Below are positions 1 through 8,192 of a stretch of 64,000 nucleotides of DNA, one piece after another. A program made the position numbers and the translations under genes. Below the pieces are notes generated by a model, which was not told the DNA's origin, did no database searches, and was given only the letters and a program-made list of their open reading frames with translations. The stretch is taken from assembly GCF_001591145.1 (NCBI RefSeq), contig NZ_BCUF01000021.1, positions 1 to 64,000 of the forward strand. The letters are read 5' to 3'. Position 1 is the first letter of the stretch, and each line of letters starts with the position of its first letter. Source of the stretch: Vibrio harveyi NBRC 15634 = ATCC 14126 = KCTC 12724. Its GTDB lineage: Bacteria; Pseudomonadota; Gammaproteobacteria; Enterobacterales; Vibrionaceae.

Positions 1-4
1 GAAG

Positions 5-31
5 AAGCCAGCTCATTGAGCTGGCTTTTTT
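5..31 (+). terminator. Rho-independent terminator of an upstream gene
   Basis: A perfect 10-bp stem (AAGCCAGCTC / GAGCTGGCTT) with a 3-nt loop runs directly into a run of six T on the plus strand. It should end transcription of a plus-strand gene lying before the window. Confidence 0.85.
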
Positions 32-345
32 CGTTCTATACCTATCAATTTTCAATGACTACCCCACTATCTGGCCAAATCTAGTCTCACTCATAGCGCG
101 ATTTTTAGTGATCTTTCGTTAAGTAGTACGACACCTAGATACTTTTAACTAGCTCTGCTTGAGAGGGAATCAAAGTGTCAGTTGGTTTATTTTAGGTCAA
201 TGGAATCAAGCCATAGATCATCTTATTAGCTCTATCTTCACCATTCCCTATGTGTGACTCATCGTTTCCCTTGTAAGGATCCTATTTGCTCGACTTTAAC
301 CACTCGAAATTATATCGATAGGTTTCGATTCTCTGATTTCCAGAC
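32..345. other. Intergenic stretch with no gene seen
   Basis: About 310 bases between two terminators. I find no ORF with a ribosome binding site, no tRNA-like fold and no clear repeat. It lies between two terminators that point towards each other, so it is probably only a spacer. Confidence 0.5.
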
Positions 346-374
346 ATAAAAAATCCCGCTCGAAAGCGGGATTT
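346..374 (-). terminator. Terminator of the Tim44-domain gene
   Basis: The stem AAATCCCGCT / AGCGGGATTT with loop CGAA is followed, on the minus strand, by a T-rich stretch. It lies 30 bases past the stop of the minus-strand Tim44-domain gene. Confidence 0.85.
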
Positions 375-404
375 TACTAAGACTAAATTGAACGCTGTTG
401 GTGA

Positions 405-1277
405 TTAACCTTGAATACCAACAATCAACCAAGGTGCGTTTGGTACCGTTAGGTCACGCTCTAGGTGCCAGATATCTTCGATATCTTCTTCAATGCCTTC
501 TGCTGCATCACGGTAGCGACCACTGAACTGCAGACTAAGCTGTGCTTTACTTGCATCGTAGTCAGCGCGAACGATTTCAGCATCTACATACATCACATCG
601 GTGTGTTGCTCGCCATCTAGCTTCGCACGTTCTGCTTTCAAATCTTCAAATAGGCTTGGTGAAACATACTCTTCAATCGTGTGAAGTTGGTTATGGTTCC
701 ATGCGCCTTGCAAGATACGGTAGTGCTCACGAGAGCCATTGATGAATGCAGCTTGGTCAAAACCCGGTGGGTAGTTATGTGGGATGTCAGTTTGAGCACC
801 GAAACCGCCAAAACCACCAGCGTTTGTATTTGGCTGTTGCTCAAAATTCTGCATGTTTGGTTGCTCGAACTTAGAAGCATTACCGCCAAATGCTGGCTGT
901 TGACGATGCTGATTCATACTGCCCTGTTTAGCGCCAAGCATGCCACGCATCAATTTGAAGATAACAAATGCAATCAAACCGATGATTAGGATATCCATAA
1001 ATTGGATACCTTCGAATGCACCACCAAAGAATGCTGCTAACAAACCACCAGCAAGAAGACCACCAAGTAAGCCGCCCATCAAACCTTTTTTGCTTGATGA
1101 TTTAGCACCTTGTTCTTTACCAATGGTGTTTGTGTTTTGTTGCTGCTGTTTAGGAGCAGGGGCTGTTTTATAACTCTTACCGAAAGACTTACCACCACCG
1201 AACTTTTTCGCTTCCGCGATAGGCGTTACAGCAACAGTAAACATCAGTAGGGCGACAATCGAAAATAAACGTTTCAT
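405..1277 (-). CDS. Tim44-like domain membrane protein
   Basis: A 290-residue protein with an N-terminal signal or anchor (basic MKR, then a hydrophobic stretch to about residue 22 ending in AEA), a Gly/Lys/Gln-rich low-complexity linker (about 24-65), a Gly-rich pair of membrane segments (about 66-112), a second Gln/Asn/Gly-rich linker, and a C-terminal Tim44-like domain (about 175-290) with the usual VSPSLFEDLKAE-type region and the DIWHLERD motif. Bacterial Tim44-like proteins (COG4395 type) are membrane proteins of unsettled function; the fold is a lipid- or peptide-binding pocket known from the mitochondrial import motor. The ATG at 1277 is preceded by AAGGA five bases upstream, which fixes the start. 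It is monocistronic, with its own terminator. Family assignment is good; the biological role is unknown. Confidence 0.8.
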   Translation of the reverse strand: MKRLFSIVALLMFTVAVTPIAEAKKFGGGKSFGKSYKTAPAPKQQQQNTNTIGKEQGAKSSSKKGLMGGLLGGLLAGGLLAAFFGGAFEGIQFMDILIIGLIAFVIFKLMRGMLGAKQGSMNQHRQQPAFGGNASKFEQPNMQNFEQQPNTNAGGFGGFGAQTDIPHNYPPGFDQAAFINGSREHYRILQGAWNHNQLHTIEEYVSPSLFEDLKAERAKLDGEQHTDVMYVDAEIVRADYDASKAQLSLQFSGRYRDAAEGIEEDIEDIWHLERDLTVPNAPWLIVGIQG

Positions 1278-1500
1278 CGTTATCCTTAAAATTGACGATA
1301 TGTACTTAATCGCGCTGCATGATAGTGAAATGAACGAGCATCTAATATCAGTAGCACGCTAAATATGAGATGTGTCCATCATACTCCGTCGGATTCAACA
1401 ATGAAACAATCCGTAATAGAAGACATGTATCAGAATATTGCCAACCCACAGGTTTCTGACTTGTTTGCGTTATTGACGGTCAATCAGTAGCTGACTATCA

Positions 1501-1519
1501 TATTGAACGTTGTTCAATA
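1501..1519. promoter_or_regulatory. Palindromic operator before the TetR gene
   Basis: TATTGAACGTTGTTCAATA is an 8+3+8 perfect inverted repeat ending 14 bases before the TetR start codon. Size and position fit autoregulation by the TetR protein; this is inference. Related TTGAAC/GTTCAA half-sites recur at 4037-4073, after the second gene of the unit. Confidence 0.7.
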
Positions 1520-1533
1520 AGTAGTTTTAAATT

Positions 1534-2124
1534 ATGGCGCGCAGAAACGATCACACTAGAGAAGAGTTAGTCAATTTGACTCTTACCACAGTCAAAGACT
1601 TTTTAGACGAAAACTCTTACCACGACCTGAGCCTTCGCAAGATCGCTAATATGATAGGTTACGTGCCAAGTACTCTCGTTAATATCTTTGGCAACTATAA
1701 CCTACTGCTTTTACATGCCGTTGCACAGACATTGGATGAGTTGCAACAAGAAGCAGTAACCGCGACCAAAAACAGTAAGGATGCTCATCAAGCACTTTTT
1801 GAACTGGCATACTGCTACCATGACTTTGCGCAAAAACACCCTTACCGCTGGCAACTGGTATTTGAGCACAACATGAATGGTGCTGAGCTTCCAGAGTGGC
1901 ACGCGAAGCGCATCGATGGTATGACAGGAATGTTGGAATCCTTATTGGCACAAATCGCTCCCCATCGTACTGAATCTGAAGTATTACAAGCGAGTCGAGT
2001 ATTATGGTCAGGTGTTCACGGCATTACACTTCTGAGTGTCGATGACAAATTTTTCTCAAGCGAACCTATTGATGGTAAAGAGCTTATCGATAACCTGATT
2101 TCAAACTACCTGATCAGCTGGTAA
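1534..2124 (+). CDS. TetR/AcrR family transcriptional regulator
   Basis: A 196-residue repressor. The N-terminal helix-turn-helix is clear (about residues 8-52: TREELVNLTLTTVKDFL, then LSLRKIANMIGYVPSTLVNIFG), followed by an all-helical ligand domain ending in a TetR_C-type segment (VLWSGVHGITLLSV). The start is the ATG at 1534; no good Shine-Dalgarno lies before it, and the perfect palindrome at 1501-1519 sits in the promoter region, as expected for an autoregulated TetR gene. The next gene starts 13 bases after its stop, so it probably controls the MFS-acyltransferase as one operon; a link to membrane lipid state or a fatty-acid ligand is inference from that neighbour. Confidence 0.85.
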   Translation: MARRNDHTREELVNLTLTTVKDFLDENSYHDLSLRKIANMIGYVPSTLVNIFGNYNLLLLHAVAQTLDELQQEAVTATKNSKDAHQALFELAYCYHDFAQKHPYRWQLVFEHNMNGAELPEWHAKRIDGMTGMLESLLAQIAPHRTESEVLQASRVLWSGVHGITLLSVDDKFFSSEPIDGKELIDNLISNYLISW

Positions 2125-2137
2125 TAAAGGATTGTTC

Positions 2138-4012
2138 ATGTCATCAGACAGCCAGTCGTCTTTGCTTAGGCAGCGAAAGTTCCTCCCCTACTTTATTACC
2201 CAGTTTTTTGGTGCTTTCAACGACAACATATTTAAGAACGTACTGCTGCTGTTTGTGGCTTTTGCTGGGTCAAGCGCGTTACCAATTTCTAGCAACCTTT
2301 TCATTAACTTAGCGGCAGGCTTGTTTATTCTTCCATTCTTCTTATTCTCTGCATCAGCTGGGGTGCTCGCGGATAAGTACGAGAAGTCATGGTTTATTCG
2401 AAAGGTAAAGTTGTTCGAGATCGGCATCATGCTATTAGGCGCAATTGGTTTTATCACCGAAAGCTATGGCGTCCTGCTCTTATTGCTGTTTTTGATGGGT
2501 ACCCAATCGGCGTTCTTTGGACCAGTCAAATATGCCCTACTTCCTCAACAACTTAATGAAAGAGAACTCGTCCCTGGCAACGCATTAGTCGAAGCTGGTA
2601 CGTTTATCGCAATTCTGGTCGGTACTCTCGGTGCCGGTATTATTGCCTCAGCAGAGAGTGCCAAATATCTTGCTGCTTTCTGCGTTGTCATCTTTGCTGT
2701 TTTGGGCTACCTATCTAGTCGCTTTATTCCGTTTGCATCAGCCAGCGCGCCGGACATTCAATTCAAATGGCAACCATATAAACAGACCAAGCACACACTC
2801 GCGATTGCTAAGTCTGATCGTATTGTCTTCCAATGCATCATGGCAATCAGCTGGTTTTGGTTCCTAGGTGCGGCTTATCTGACTCAATTTCCAAACTTCA
2901 CCAAGGTGTATTTAAACGGTACCGAAAGCGCGGTTTCTTTCCTTCTAGCGCTATTCTCTGTTGGCATTGCTGTTGGCTCCATGGCATGTAATTGGCTCTC
3001 AAATCATCGTATTGAAGTCGGCATCGTGCCGATTGGTGCTCTGGGTATCACAATCTTCGGTTTCTTGATGGCAACATCGATTCCGACCGATCTGCCTCGC
3101 TTCCATACTTTCGCTGAGTTTGTTAGCTACGATGCATTCTGGTCCTTGTTCTTCTACTTATTAATGATAGGTGTATCCGGCGGTCTCTTTATCGTCCCCC
3201 TTTATGCCTTGATGCAACACCGAGCTAAAGAAACGGAACGAGCGCAGGTCATTGCAGGCTTAAACATCTTTAACTCTCTATTCATGGTAGGCAGCGCTGT
3301 ATTAGGCATTGTTTGTTTAAGCGTACTTGAAATGAGCATTCCTCAATTATTTGCTCTTCTGGCGGTGCTTAACTTCCTCGTTGCAACGTACATTTTTTTG
3401 CAGATTCCTATCTTTGTGGTGCGCTTTGCAATGTGGGTGGTCACTCATACCATTTACCGAGTGAAGCACAAGAACTTACACCACCTACCAGAACACGGCG
3501 GGGCATTGATCGTCTGCAATCATGTCAGCTATATGGACTCACTGCTATTAAGTGCCGTTTGTCCTCGTCTCATTCGATTTGTGATGGAAGAAGACTATGC
3601 GAACCTTCCTCCTTTGCGACGATTCCTTCGCCGAGCAGGCGTGATCCCCATCTCGGCTAGCAATCGAACATCGATTCGCCGCGCATTTAATGATGTTGAG
3701 AAAGCACTGAGTGAGGGTCATATTGTGTGTATCTTCCCAGAGGGACGTTTAACGTCAGATGGTGAGATGAACGAGTTTATGCGTGGTATCGATATCATCC
3801 TTCGCCGCAGCCCTGTCCCTGTTATACCAATGGCACTGAAAGGTTTGTGGGGCAGCTATTTCAGCCGTGCAAAAGGTCGCGCATGTAAGGGGTTACCAAC
3901 CCGTTTCTGGTCTAAATTAGAAATCGAAGCAGGAACACCCGTCGATCCAAAACAAGCCAGCGCGCAAGTTATGTTTGAAAAAGTAAGAGCACTTCGAGGC
4001 GACTGGCGTTAA
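2138..4012 (+). CDS. MFS transporter fused to PlsC-type acyltransferase
   Basis: A 624-residue two-part protein. Residues 1 to about 410 form a 12-helix MFS permease resembling the lysophospholipid flippase LplT (start motif LPYFITQFFGAFNDNIFKN). Residues about 425-624 form a PlsC/LPLAT domain with both signature blocks: NHVSYMD (NHx4D) and FPEGRLT. In E. coli the acyltransferase and an acyl-ACP synthetase are joined in Aas and LplT is separate; some proteobacteria fuse all three. Here the AMP-ligase third is absent, and the ORF ends cleanly before an inverted repeat, so this looks like a natural two-domain form, not a truncation. Likely role: uptake across the inner membrane and re-acylation of lysophospholipids. 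The ATG at 2138 has AGGA six bases upstream; a TTG six bases earlier is less likely. Probably co-transcribed with the TetR gene. Confidence 0.85.
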   Translation: MSSDSQSSLLRQRKFLPYFITQFFGAFNDNIFKNVLLLFVAFAGSSALPISSNLFINLAAGLFILPFFLFSASAGVLADKYEKSWFIRKVKLFEIGIMLLGAIGFITESYGVLLLLLFLMGTQSAFFGPVKYALLPQQLNERELVPGNALVEAGTFIAILVGTLGAGIIASAESAKYLAAFCVVIFAVLGYLSSRFIPFASASAPDIQFKWQPYKQTKHTLAIAKSDRIVFQCIMAISWFWFLGAAYLTQFPNFTKVYLNGTESAVSFLLALFSVGIAVGSMACNWLSNHRIEVGIVPIGALGITIFGFLMATSIPTDLPRFHTFAEFVSYDAFWSLFFYLLMIGVSGGLFIVPLYALMQHRAKETERAQVIAGLNIFNSLFMVGSAVLGIVCLSVLEMSIPQLFALLAVLNFLVATYIFLQIPIFVVRFAMWVVTHTIYRVKHKNLHHLPEHGGALIVCNHVSYMDSLLLSAVCPRLIRFVMEEDYANLPPLRRFLRRAGVIPISASNRTSIRRAFNDVEKALSEGHIVCIFPEGRLTSDGEMNEFMRGIDIILRRSPVPVIPMALKGLWGSYFSRAKGRACKGLPTRFWSKLEIEAGTPVDPKQASAQVMFEKVRALRGDWR

Positions 4013-4036
4013 ACTCAGAGCAGCACTTTCATATTC

Positions 4037-4073
4037 TTGAACATGCGTTTAGTTTAACTGAACGCATGTTCAA
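4037..4073. repeat. 37-nt near-perfect inverted repeat after the acyltransferase gene
   Basis: Arms TTGAACATGCGTT (4037-4049) and AACGCATGTTCAA (4061-4073) are fully complementary. The 11-nt centre contains AGTT-T-AACT, so the whole element can fold as one long hairpin with a single U-G pair. No good T tract follows on either strand. It may be an mRNA-end hairpin of the TetR-MFS-PlsC unit, or an operator for the yeiH-like gene 73 bases downstream, since the outer TTGAAC/GTTCAA matches the operator at 1501-1519. Confidence 0.65.
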
Positions 4074-4145
4074 TTCATTAAGACTTTCTGACCAAAAGCG
4101 TTACTGTATACTCCACGCTTTAACTCATAACAACGAACGACACCC

Positions 4146-5078
4146 TTGAATACAAAGAATATCCCCTTTGGATTGGCACTGCTGTTTTGTTTAACCCCTT
4201 TCGTGTCCTCTCCTATTGCGCTTGTGGTCGGTTTTCTATTGGCGAGTTTTAGCCTAGTACCGACAGAACTTCCTATTGCCTCTTTTACCAAGAAGTTGCT
4301 TTCCTATTCAATCATTGGCTTAGGCTTCGGTATTCACTTTGAGCAGGCTCTAGCAGTCACTTCTGACGGCATTGGTCTTATCATCGCCACCATTCTTGGT
4401 ACGCTTGTGATCGGTATGACGATCGCGAAGATGATTAAGTTAGAACGAACGACCGCTTACTTAATCGCTTCTGGCACTGCAATTTGCGGTGGCAGTGCAA
4501 TTGCCGCTGTCGCTCCAGCGATTAAAGCGAAGGATGAACAAATCGGTCTTGCACTTGCAACGGTTTTCGTTCTGAACTCATTAGCGCTATTTATCTTCCC
4601 AGTGATTGGTCACGCAATAGGCTTGGATCAGCATACGTTCGGAACATGGGCGGCGATTGCGATTCACGACACTTCTTCAGTTGTGGGGGCCGCGTCTGCT
4701 TACGGCGAAGAAGCACTTACGACAGCAACAACATTGAAACTCGCCCGAGCATTGTGGATTATCCCTGTCGCACTGATCAGTGCTGTGATCTTTTCTCGAG
4801 GTAATGGAGAGGAAGGCAAAAGTAAGTTAGTGATTCCTTACTTCATTTTCTGGTACTGTGCTGCAATTGCATTCAGCGATTTTTTCCCACAATTTGAAGT
4901 GGTATATCAAGGCATCTTTGCCATTGCTAAGCAAGCTCTTGTGGTTTGTTTGTTCTTGATTGGTTGCAGTATTTCAGTCTCAAAACTCAAATCAGCAGGC
5001 GCAAAGCCATTACTGTTTGGCGTCACATTGTGGGTACTGATTTCTACTACGTCTCTAGGCTGGTTACTTCTCAGCTAA
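4146..5078 (+). CDS. YeiH/UPF0324 family putative sulfate exporter
   Basis: A 310-residue polytopic membrane protein with about ten hydrophobic segments and the family signatures [17 protein letters not shown] and [22 protein letters not shown] (about residues 117-138) and the [15 protein letters not shown] stretch. UPF0324/YeiH members are putative anion (sulfate) exporters; substrates are not proven. An in-frame TAA at 4128 and the lack of an upstream ATG force a TTG start at 4146 or a much shorter protein; the missing N-terminal helix in the latter case favours TTG. The Shine-Dalgarno is poor. The 3' end overlaps by 15 bases with a small convergent ORF on the other strand. Confidence 0.8.
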   Translation: MNTKNIPFGLALLFCLTPFVSSPIALVVGFLLASFSLVPTELPIASFTKKLLSYSIIGLGFGIHFEQALAVTSDGIGLIIATILGTLVIGMTIAKMIKLERTTAYLIASGTAICGGSAIAAVAPAIKAKDEQIGLALATVFVLNSLALFIFPVIGHAIGLDQHTFGTWAAIAIHDTSSVVGAASAYGEEALTTATTLKLARALWIIPVALISAVIFSRGNGEEGKSKLVIPYFIFWYCAAIAFSDFFPQFEVVYQGIFAIAKQALVVCLFLIGCSISVSKLKSAGAKPLLFGVTLWVLISTTSLGWLLLS

Positions 5079-5264
5079 ACCTTGATCGATTTTCTGAGGC
5101 TGGGTTGGCTCGACTTTTCGCGTGCTTTGACTTTTGTGTACCAACACTAAAGCTATTGCAACCAGAAAGGCAGTTAACTCAGCCAATGAACGCATTAACC
5201 CCTCACTGCTGACAGCTACACCGATTTGCAATAATACCGCCGCTGCTAACGCTAATTTGATCAT
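5064..5264 (-). CDS. Small two-helix membrane protein, hypothetical
   Basis: A 66-residue ORF with two predicted membrane helices (about residues 2-20 and 24-44), a basic loop ([10 protein letters not shown]) and a polar tail. The ATG has AAGG eight bases upstream. The amino-acid pattern (Leu/Ala/Val blocks, then basic residues) looks like a real inner-membrane protein, not a chance frame. Its last codons overlap the convergent yeiH-like gene. I recognise no family. It could still be a shadow ORF; conservation in related genomes would settle this. Confidence 0.45.
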   Translation of the reverse strand: MIKLALAAAVLLQIGVAVSSEGLMRSLAELTAFLVAIALVLVHKSQSTRKVEPTQPQKIDQGLAEK

Positions 5265-5366
5265 CCTGAACCTTATGCCTTATTCCTTTATCTTTGAGCA
5301 TGATTATGATTCAGAGTTATAAGGATACGAAATTACCTTTTCGACTAATTCATTGCGAAATCAACT

Positions 5367-5631
5367 ATAACCAAGTGACTTCAAGGTGCTGGATTCAGAG
5401 CGCTGTCACTGATTCAAGTTCAAGGAAAACAACGAAGCGTAATAGCAAGCTCTTTCCAAGTTGTTTGACGATGAAATTGTTTCAGTGACACGCTCCCAAA
5501 GGGCGAGTTGCCTTGGTTCGTATGCTCCGTTAACAACTTTTGATTTAGAACCACTAGATCTTCAAATTGTTGCCTCGCCTTCAAACCAAGTCATTCTCGC
5601 TGAACCAAGCATTTTGAGGTTACTTGGGTAT
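5367..5631. mobile_element. MITE-like element with imperfect 32-bp terminal inverted repeats
   Basis: Positions 5367-5398 and 5600-5631 are inverted repeats of 32 bp matching at 25 positions; each begins ATA(A/C)CCAAGT and ends TTCAG. The roughly 265-bp interior has no coherent coding sequence. An inner block (5507-5553, beginning GAGTTGCCTTGGTTCGTATG) recurs at about 58256-58303. Size, inverted termini, lack of a gene and intergenic position fit a miniature inverted-repeat element; I recall similar short intergenic repeats being frequent in Harveyi-clade vibrios. Its right end runs into the LysR gene and supplies that gene's final codons and stop. Confidence 0.7.
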
Positions 5632-6504
5632 ATGACTTTCTATCCATGAAATAAAGGTTTTCACTTTAGGTCGATGTTCATAGCCAGATGGACAAATTAA
5701 ATCGTACCCCAAGTTCGTATCCATTGTCGGATAAGGGCTAACCAATTCTCCTTTATCCAGTAAATCTTTGACGAATCGATACCGCCCCATCGCCACACCA
5801 ACACTATTTCTCGCCGCGAGCACCGCCATATCTCGATGGCTAACACAATAAAAATGCTCAAAGATATCAACATCAAGTCCCACATGGGCAATCCATCGTT
5901 GCCATACATCCGAACCCAATGCATGGATAAAGTTGATACGATGAAGTGATGCCATCCCATCCTCTAAAATATTCTGTTCTTTCATGTACTCAGGTGTACA
6001 GACCGGGATGTACTTTTCACCAAACAGTCTTTGGCGATACACATCAACCAAATGCTCCGTATCATAAAAAATCGCAGCATCAATGTGATTAGTCACTAAA
6101 TCTAATTGGTTTTCCTGTGCAAACAGGTTGAGGTTAAATCCCGGATAAAGACGTTTAAAATCCGCAATACGTGGCATCAACCATCCATTTAAGAATCCCG
6201 GAGATGCAGCGATGTTCAGTTCACCAACTAAATCCGTTGATTTTATTTCTTCAATTTCATTAAAAATGGTGCTCAGTGACGATGATAATGTCTTTTGGAA
6301 TCGGTACCCTTCTGCGGTCAAATCTAACTTCCGCGTACCTCGCACAAACAGAGAAAAACCAAGCTCCTGCTCTAGCACTTTGATGCGATGACTCACAGCG
6401 CCTTGAGTGAGGTGCAACTCTTTCGCTGCCTGCGTAAAGCTGAGGTGCTTCGCTGCGATACTGAAGGTATGAAGGTTTCTAAGCAGTAACTGTTGGTTAG
6501 CCAT
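5620..6504 (-). CDS. LysR family regulator, DsdC-like
   Basis: A 294-residue LysR-type regulator: winged HTH at about residues 6-65 (LHTFSIAAKHLSFTQAAKEL, then LTQGAVSHRIKVLEQELG) and a periplasmic-binding-protein-like effector domain from about 90. Along its length it resembles the D-serine regulator DsdC (HTFxxAA, AVSHRI, FVRxxRK, VGVAMGRxRxV, GELVxP). The effector is unknown, and no dsdX or dsdA is here. It is divergent from the PTS permease gene with 156 bases between them, so regulation of that permease is a reasonable guess. The last residues (IPK) and the stop codon lie inside the terminal repeat of the MITE-like element, so the C-terminus may have been re-ended by insertion. Confidence 0.85.
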   Translation of the reverse strand: MANQQLLLRNLHTFSIAAKHLSFTQAAKELHLTQGAVSHRIKVLEQELGFSLFVRGTRKLDLTAEGYRFQKTLSSSLSTIFNEIEEIKSTDLVGELNIAASPGFLNGWLMPRIADFKRLYPGFNLNLFAQENQLDLVTNHIDAAIFYDTEHLVDVYRQRLFGEKYIPVCTPEYMKEQNILEDGMASLHRINFIHALGSDVWQRWIAHVGLDVDIFEHFYCVSHRDMAVLAARNSVGVAMGRYRFVKDLLDKGELVSPYPTMDTNLGYDLICPSGYEHRPKVKTFISWIESHIPK

Positions 6505-6605
6505 AACGCACCATGCATTAAAAATATTAATTCATGATAGTAGTGATTTCGTTTGTTTGCGTCGATAATTAAGTTTCAAATAGTCTCTAGAAACTAAATA
6601 AAAAC

Positions 6606-6639
6606 GCCACTTTCAAACATAGATCATGTTTTAGGTGGC
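6606..6639. promoter_or_regulatory. Inverted repeat in the leader of the PTS gene
   Basis: GCCAC (6606-6610) pairs with GTGGC (6635-6639), and inside it AAACAT (6615-6620) pairs with ATGTTT (6626-6631) around AGATC. It lies 21 bases before the PTS start codon. It could be an operator for the divergent LysR or another regulator, or a leader hairpin; no T tract follows, so it is not a classical terminator. Confidence 0.5.
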
Positions 6640-6660
6640 ATTAAAATTATAGGGGCAAAT

Positions 6661-8115
6661 ATGAATATACTCGGCTATATGCAAAAAGTCGGTAAGGCAT
6701 TAATGGTACCCGTGGCGACCCTACCTGCTGCGGCAATATTAATGGGGATTGGCTACTGGATTGATCCGGTCGGTTGGGGCTCTGAAAGTGTTTTAGCGGC
6801 ATTCCTAATTAAATCCGGTGGAGCCATCATTGATAACATGGCGGTACTGTTCGCCGTTGGTGTCGCTTTCGGATTAAGCAAGGATAAGAATGGCTCTGCC
6901 GCTTTATCTGGTTTTATCTGTTTTATGGTGCTAACCACATTACTAGCACCGGGTGCCGTTACTCAATTGATGGATATTAGTGCTGACGAAGTGCCTGATG
7001 CGTTCAACAAAATCAACAACCAGTTTATCGGTATTCTAGTTGGCGTGATCTCAGCAGAAATCTATAACCGTTACTCTGGTGTTGAGCTACCAAAGGCGTT
7101 GGCATTCTTCAGTGGCAAGCGTCTGGTTCCAATCTTAACCTCTATCGCTGGCATGGCTTTGGCTTTTGTCCTGCTTTACGTATGGCCTGTGATTTACGAT
7201 GCATTAATTATTTTCGGGACTAAGCTCGAATCCATGGGGGCGTTAGGCGCAGGTCTCTTTGGCTTCTTTAACCGTTTGATGCTGACAATCGGCATGCACC
7301 ACGCGCTCTACCCAGTCTTCTGGTTTGATGTGGTTGGCATCAACGACATTCCAAACTTCTTAGGCGGCGCACAGTCTATTGCCAATGGTACGGCTGTGAT
7401 CGGCAAAACTGGTATGTACCAAGCTGGCTTCTTCCCAATTATGATGTTTGGCCTACCAGGTGCCGCTCTTGCGATTTATCACTGCGCTGATAAGCAAAAC
7501 AAAACCAAAGTGTTTTCTATCATGCTGGCTGCTGCGATGGCGTCTTTCTTCACTGGTATCACAGAACCTCTAGAGTTCAGCTTCATGTTCTTAGCGCCAG
7601 TGTTGTACCTGATTCACGCAGTATTAACGGGGATCTCAATGTACATTGCGGCAAGCATGCAATGGATGGCAGGTTTTGGCTTCTCTGCAGGCTTCGTTGA
7701 CTTCGTACTATCAAGCCAAAACCCGCTGGCGACCAAATGGTACATGCTGATCCCACAAGGTTTAGTTTTCTTCGCGATTTACTACAGCGTATTCCGCTTT
7801 GCGATTATTAAGTTCAACTTACGTACACCCGGTCGCGGCGAGGATATGGAAAAAGAAGTCACTGAGAACATTGGTGAATTGGCGAAAGACTACATCGCAG
7901 CGATTGGTGGTGCAGATAACATTCTCGAGGTGGACAATTGTATTACTCGCCTTCGCTTGACTGTAAAAGACTCTTCTCTAGCCGATGAAGCTAAGCTAAA
8001 ACAACTAGGTGCTGCTGGCGTAGTTATGATTGGTAAAGGCGGCTTACAAGTGATTATCGGATTGGGCAAAGTAGATAAAGTGGCTGAGCAGATGAAAGTC
8101 GCGCTCGCTAACTAA
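6661..8115 (+). CDS. PTS sugar transporter EIIBC, glucose/GlcNAc family
   Basis: A 484-residue permease of the phosphotransferase system. Residues 1 to about 375 are the EIIC channel (start MQKVGKALMVPVATLPAAAILMG is typical of the Glc family; GITEPLEF is the conserved substrate-site motif). Residues about 405-484 are the EIIB domain with phospho-accepting Cys427 in NCITRLRL. The EIIA domain found in NagE is missing, so phosphate must come from a separate EIIA such as Crr. The EIIC half is closest in feel to N-acetylglucosamine transporters, but the sugar cannot be fixed from sequence alone. AGGGG lies six bases before the ATG. The divergent DsdC-like LysR gene and the leader inverted repeat are the likely control elements. 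Confidence 0.85.
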   Translation: MNILGYMQKVGKALMVPVATLPAAAILMGIGYWIDPVGWGSESVLAAFLIKSGGAIIDNMAVLFAVGVAFGLSKDKNGSAALSGFICFMVLTTLLAPGAVTQLMDISADEVPDAFNKINNQFIGILVGVISAEIYNRYSGVELPKALAFFSGKRLVPILTSIAGMALAFVLLYVWPVIYDALIIFGTKLESMGALGAGLFGFFNRLMLTIGMHHALYPVFWFDVVGINDIPNFLGGAQSIANGTAVIGKTGMYQAGFFPIMMFGLPGAALAIYHCADKQNKTKVFSIMLAAAMASFFTGITEPLEFSFMFLAPVLYLIHAVLTGISMYIAASMQWMAGFGFSAGFVDFVLSSQNPLATKWYMLIPQGLVFFAIYYSVFRFAIIKFNLRTPGRGEDMEKEVTENIGELAKDYIAAIGGADNILEVDNCITRLRLTVKDSSLADEAKLKQLGAAGVVMIGKGGLQVIIGLGKVDKVAEQMKVALAN

Positions 8116-8150
8116 AGAATTGTGGTGACTCACCATCACCACATCCCCCT

Positions 8151-8192
8151 GAAGTGCAATAACGCTTAGTCACCGTTTTGCACTTCATTTTT
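8151..8192 (+). terminator. Terminator of the PTS gene, overlapping the menE end
   Basis: GAAGTGCAA (8151-8159) pairs with TTGCACTTC (8178-8186), followed by ATTTTTT on the plus strand. The right arm lies within the last codons of the convergent menE gene. Confidence 0.65.

Noticed and set aside
5294..5649. Two short plus-strand frames of 62-64 codons
   Set aside because: They lie in and around the MITE-like repeat, change character along the repeat and have no start signal.
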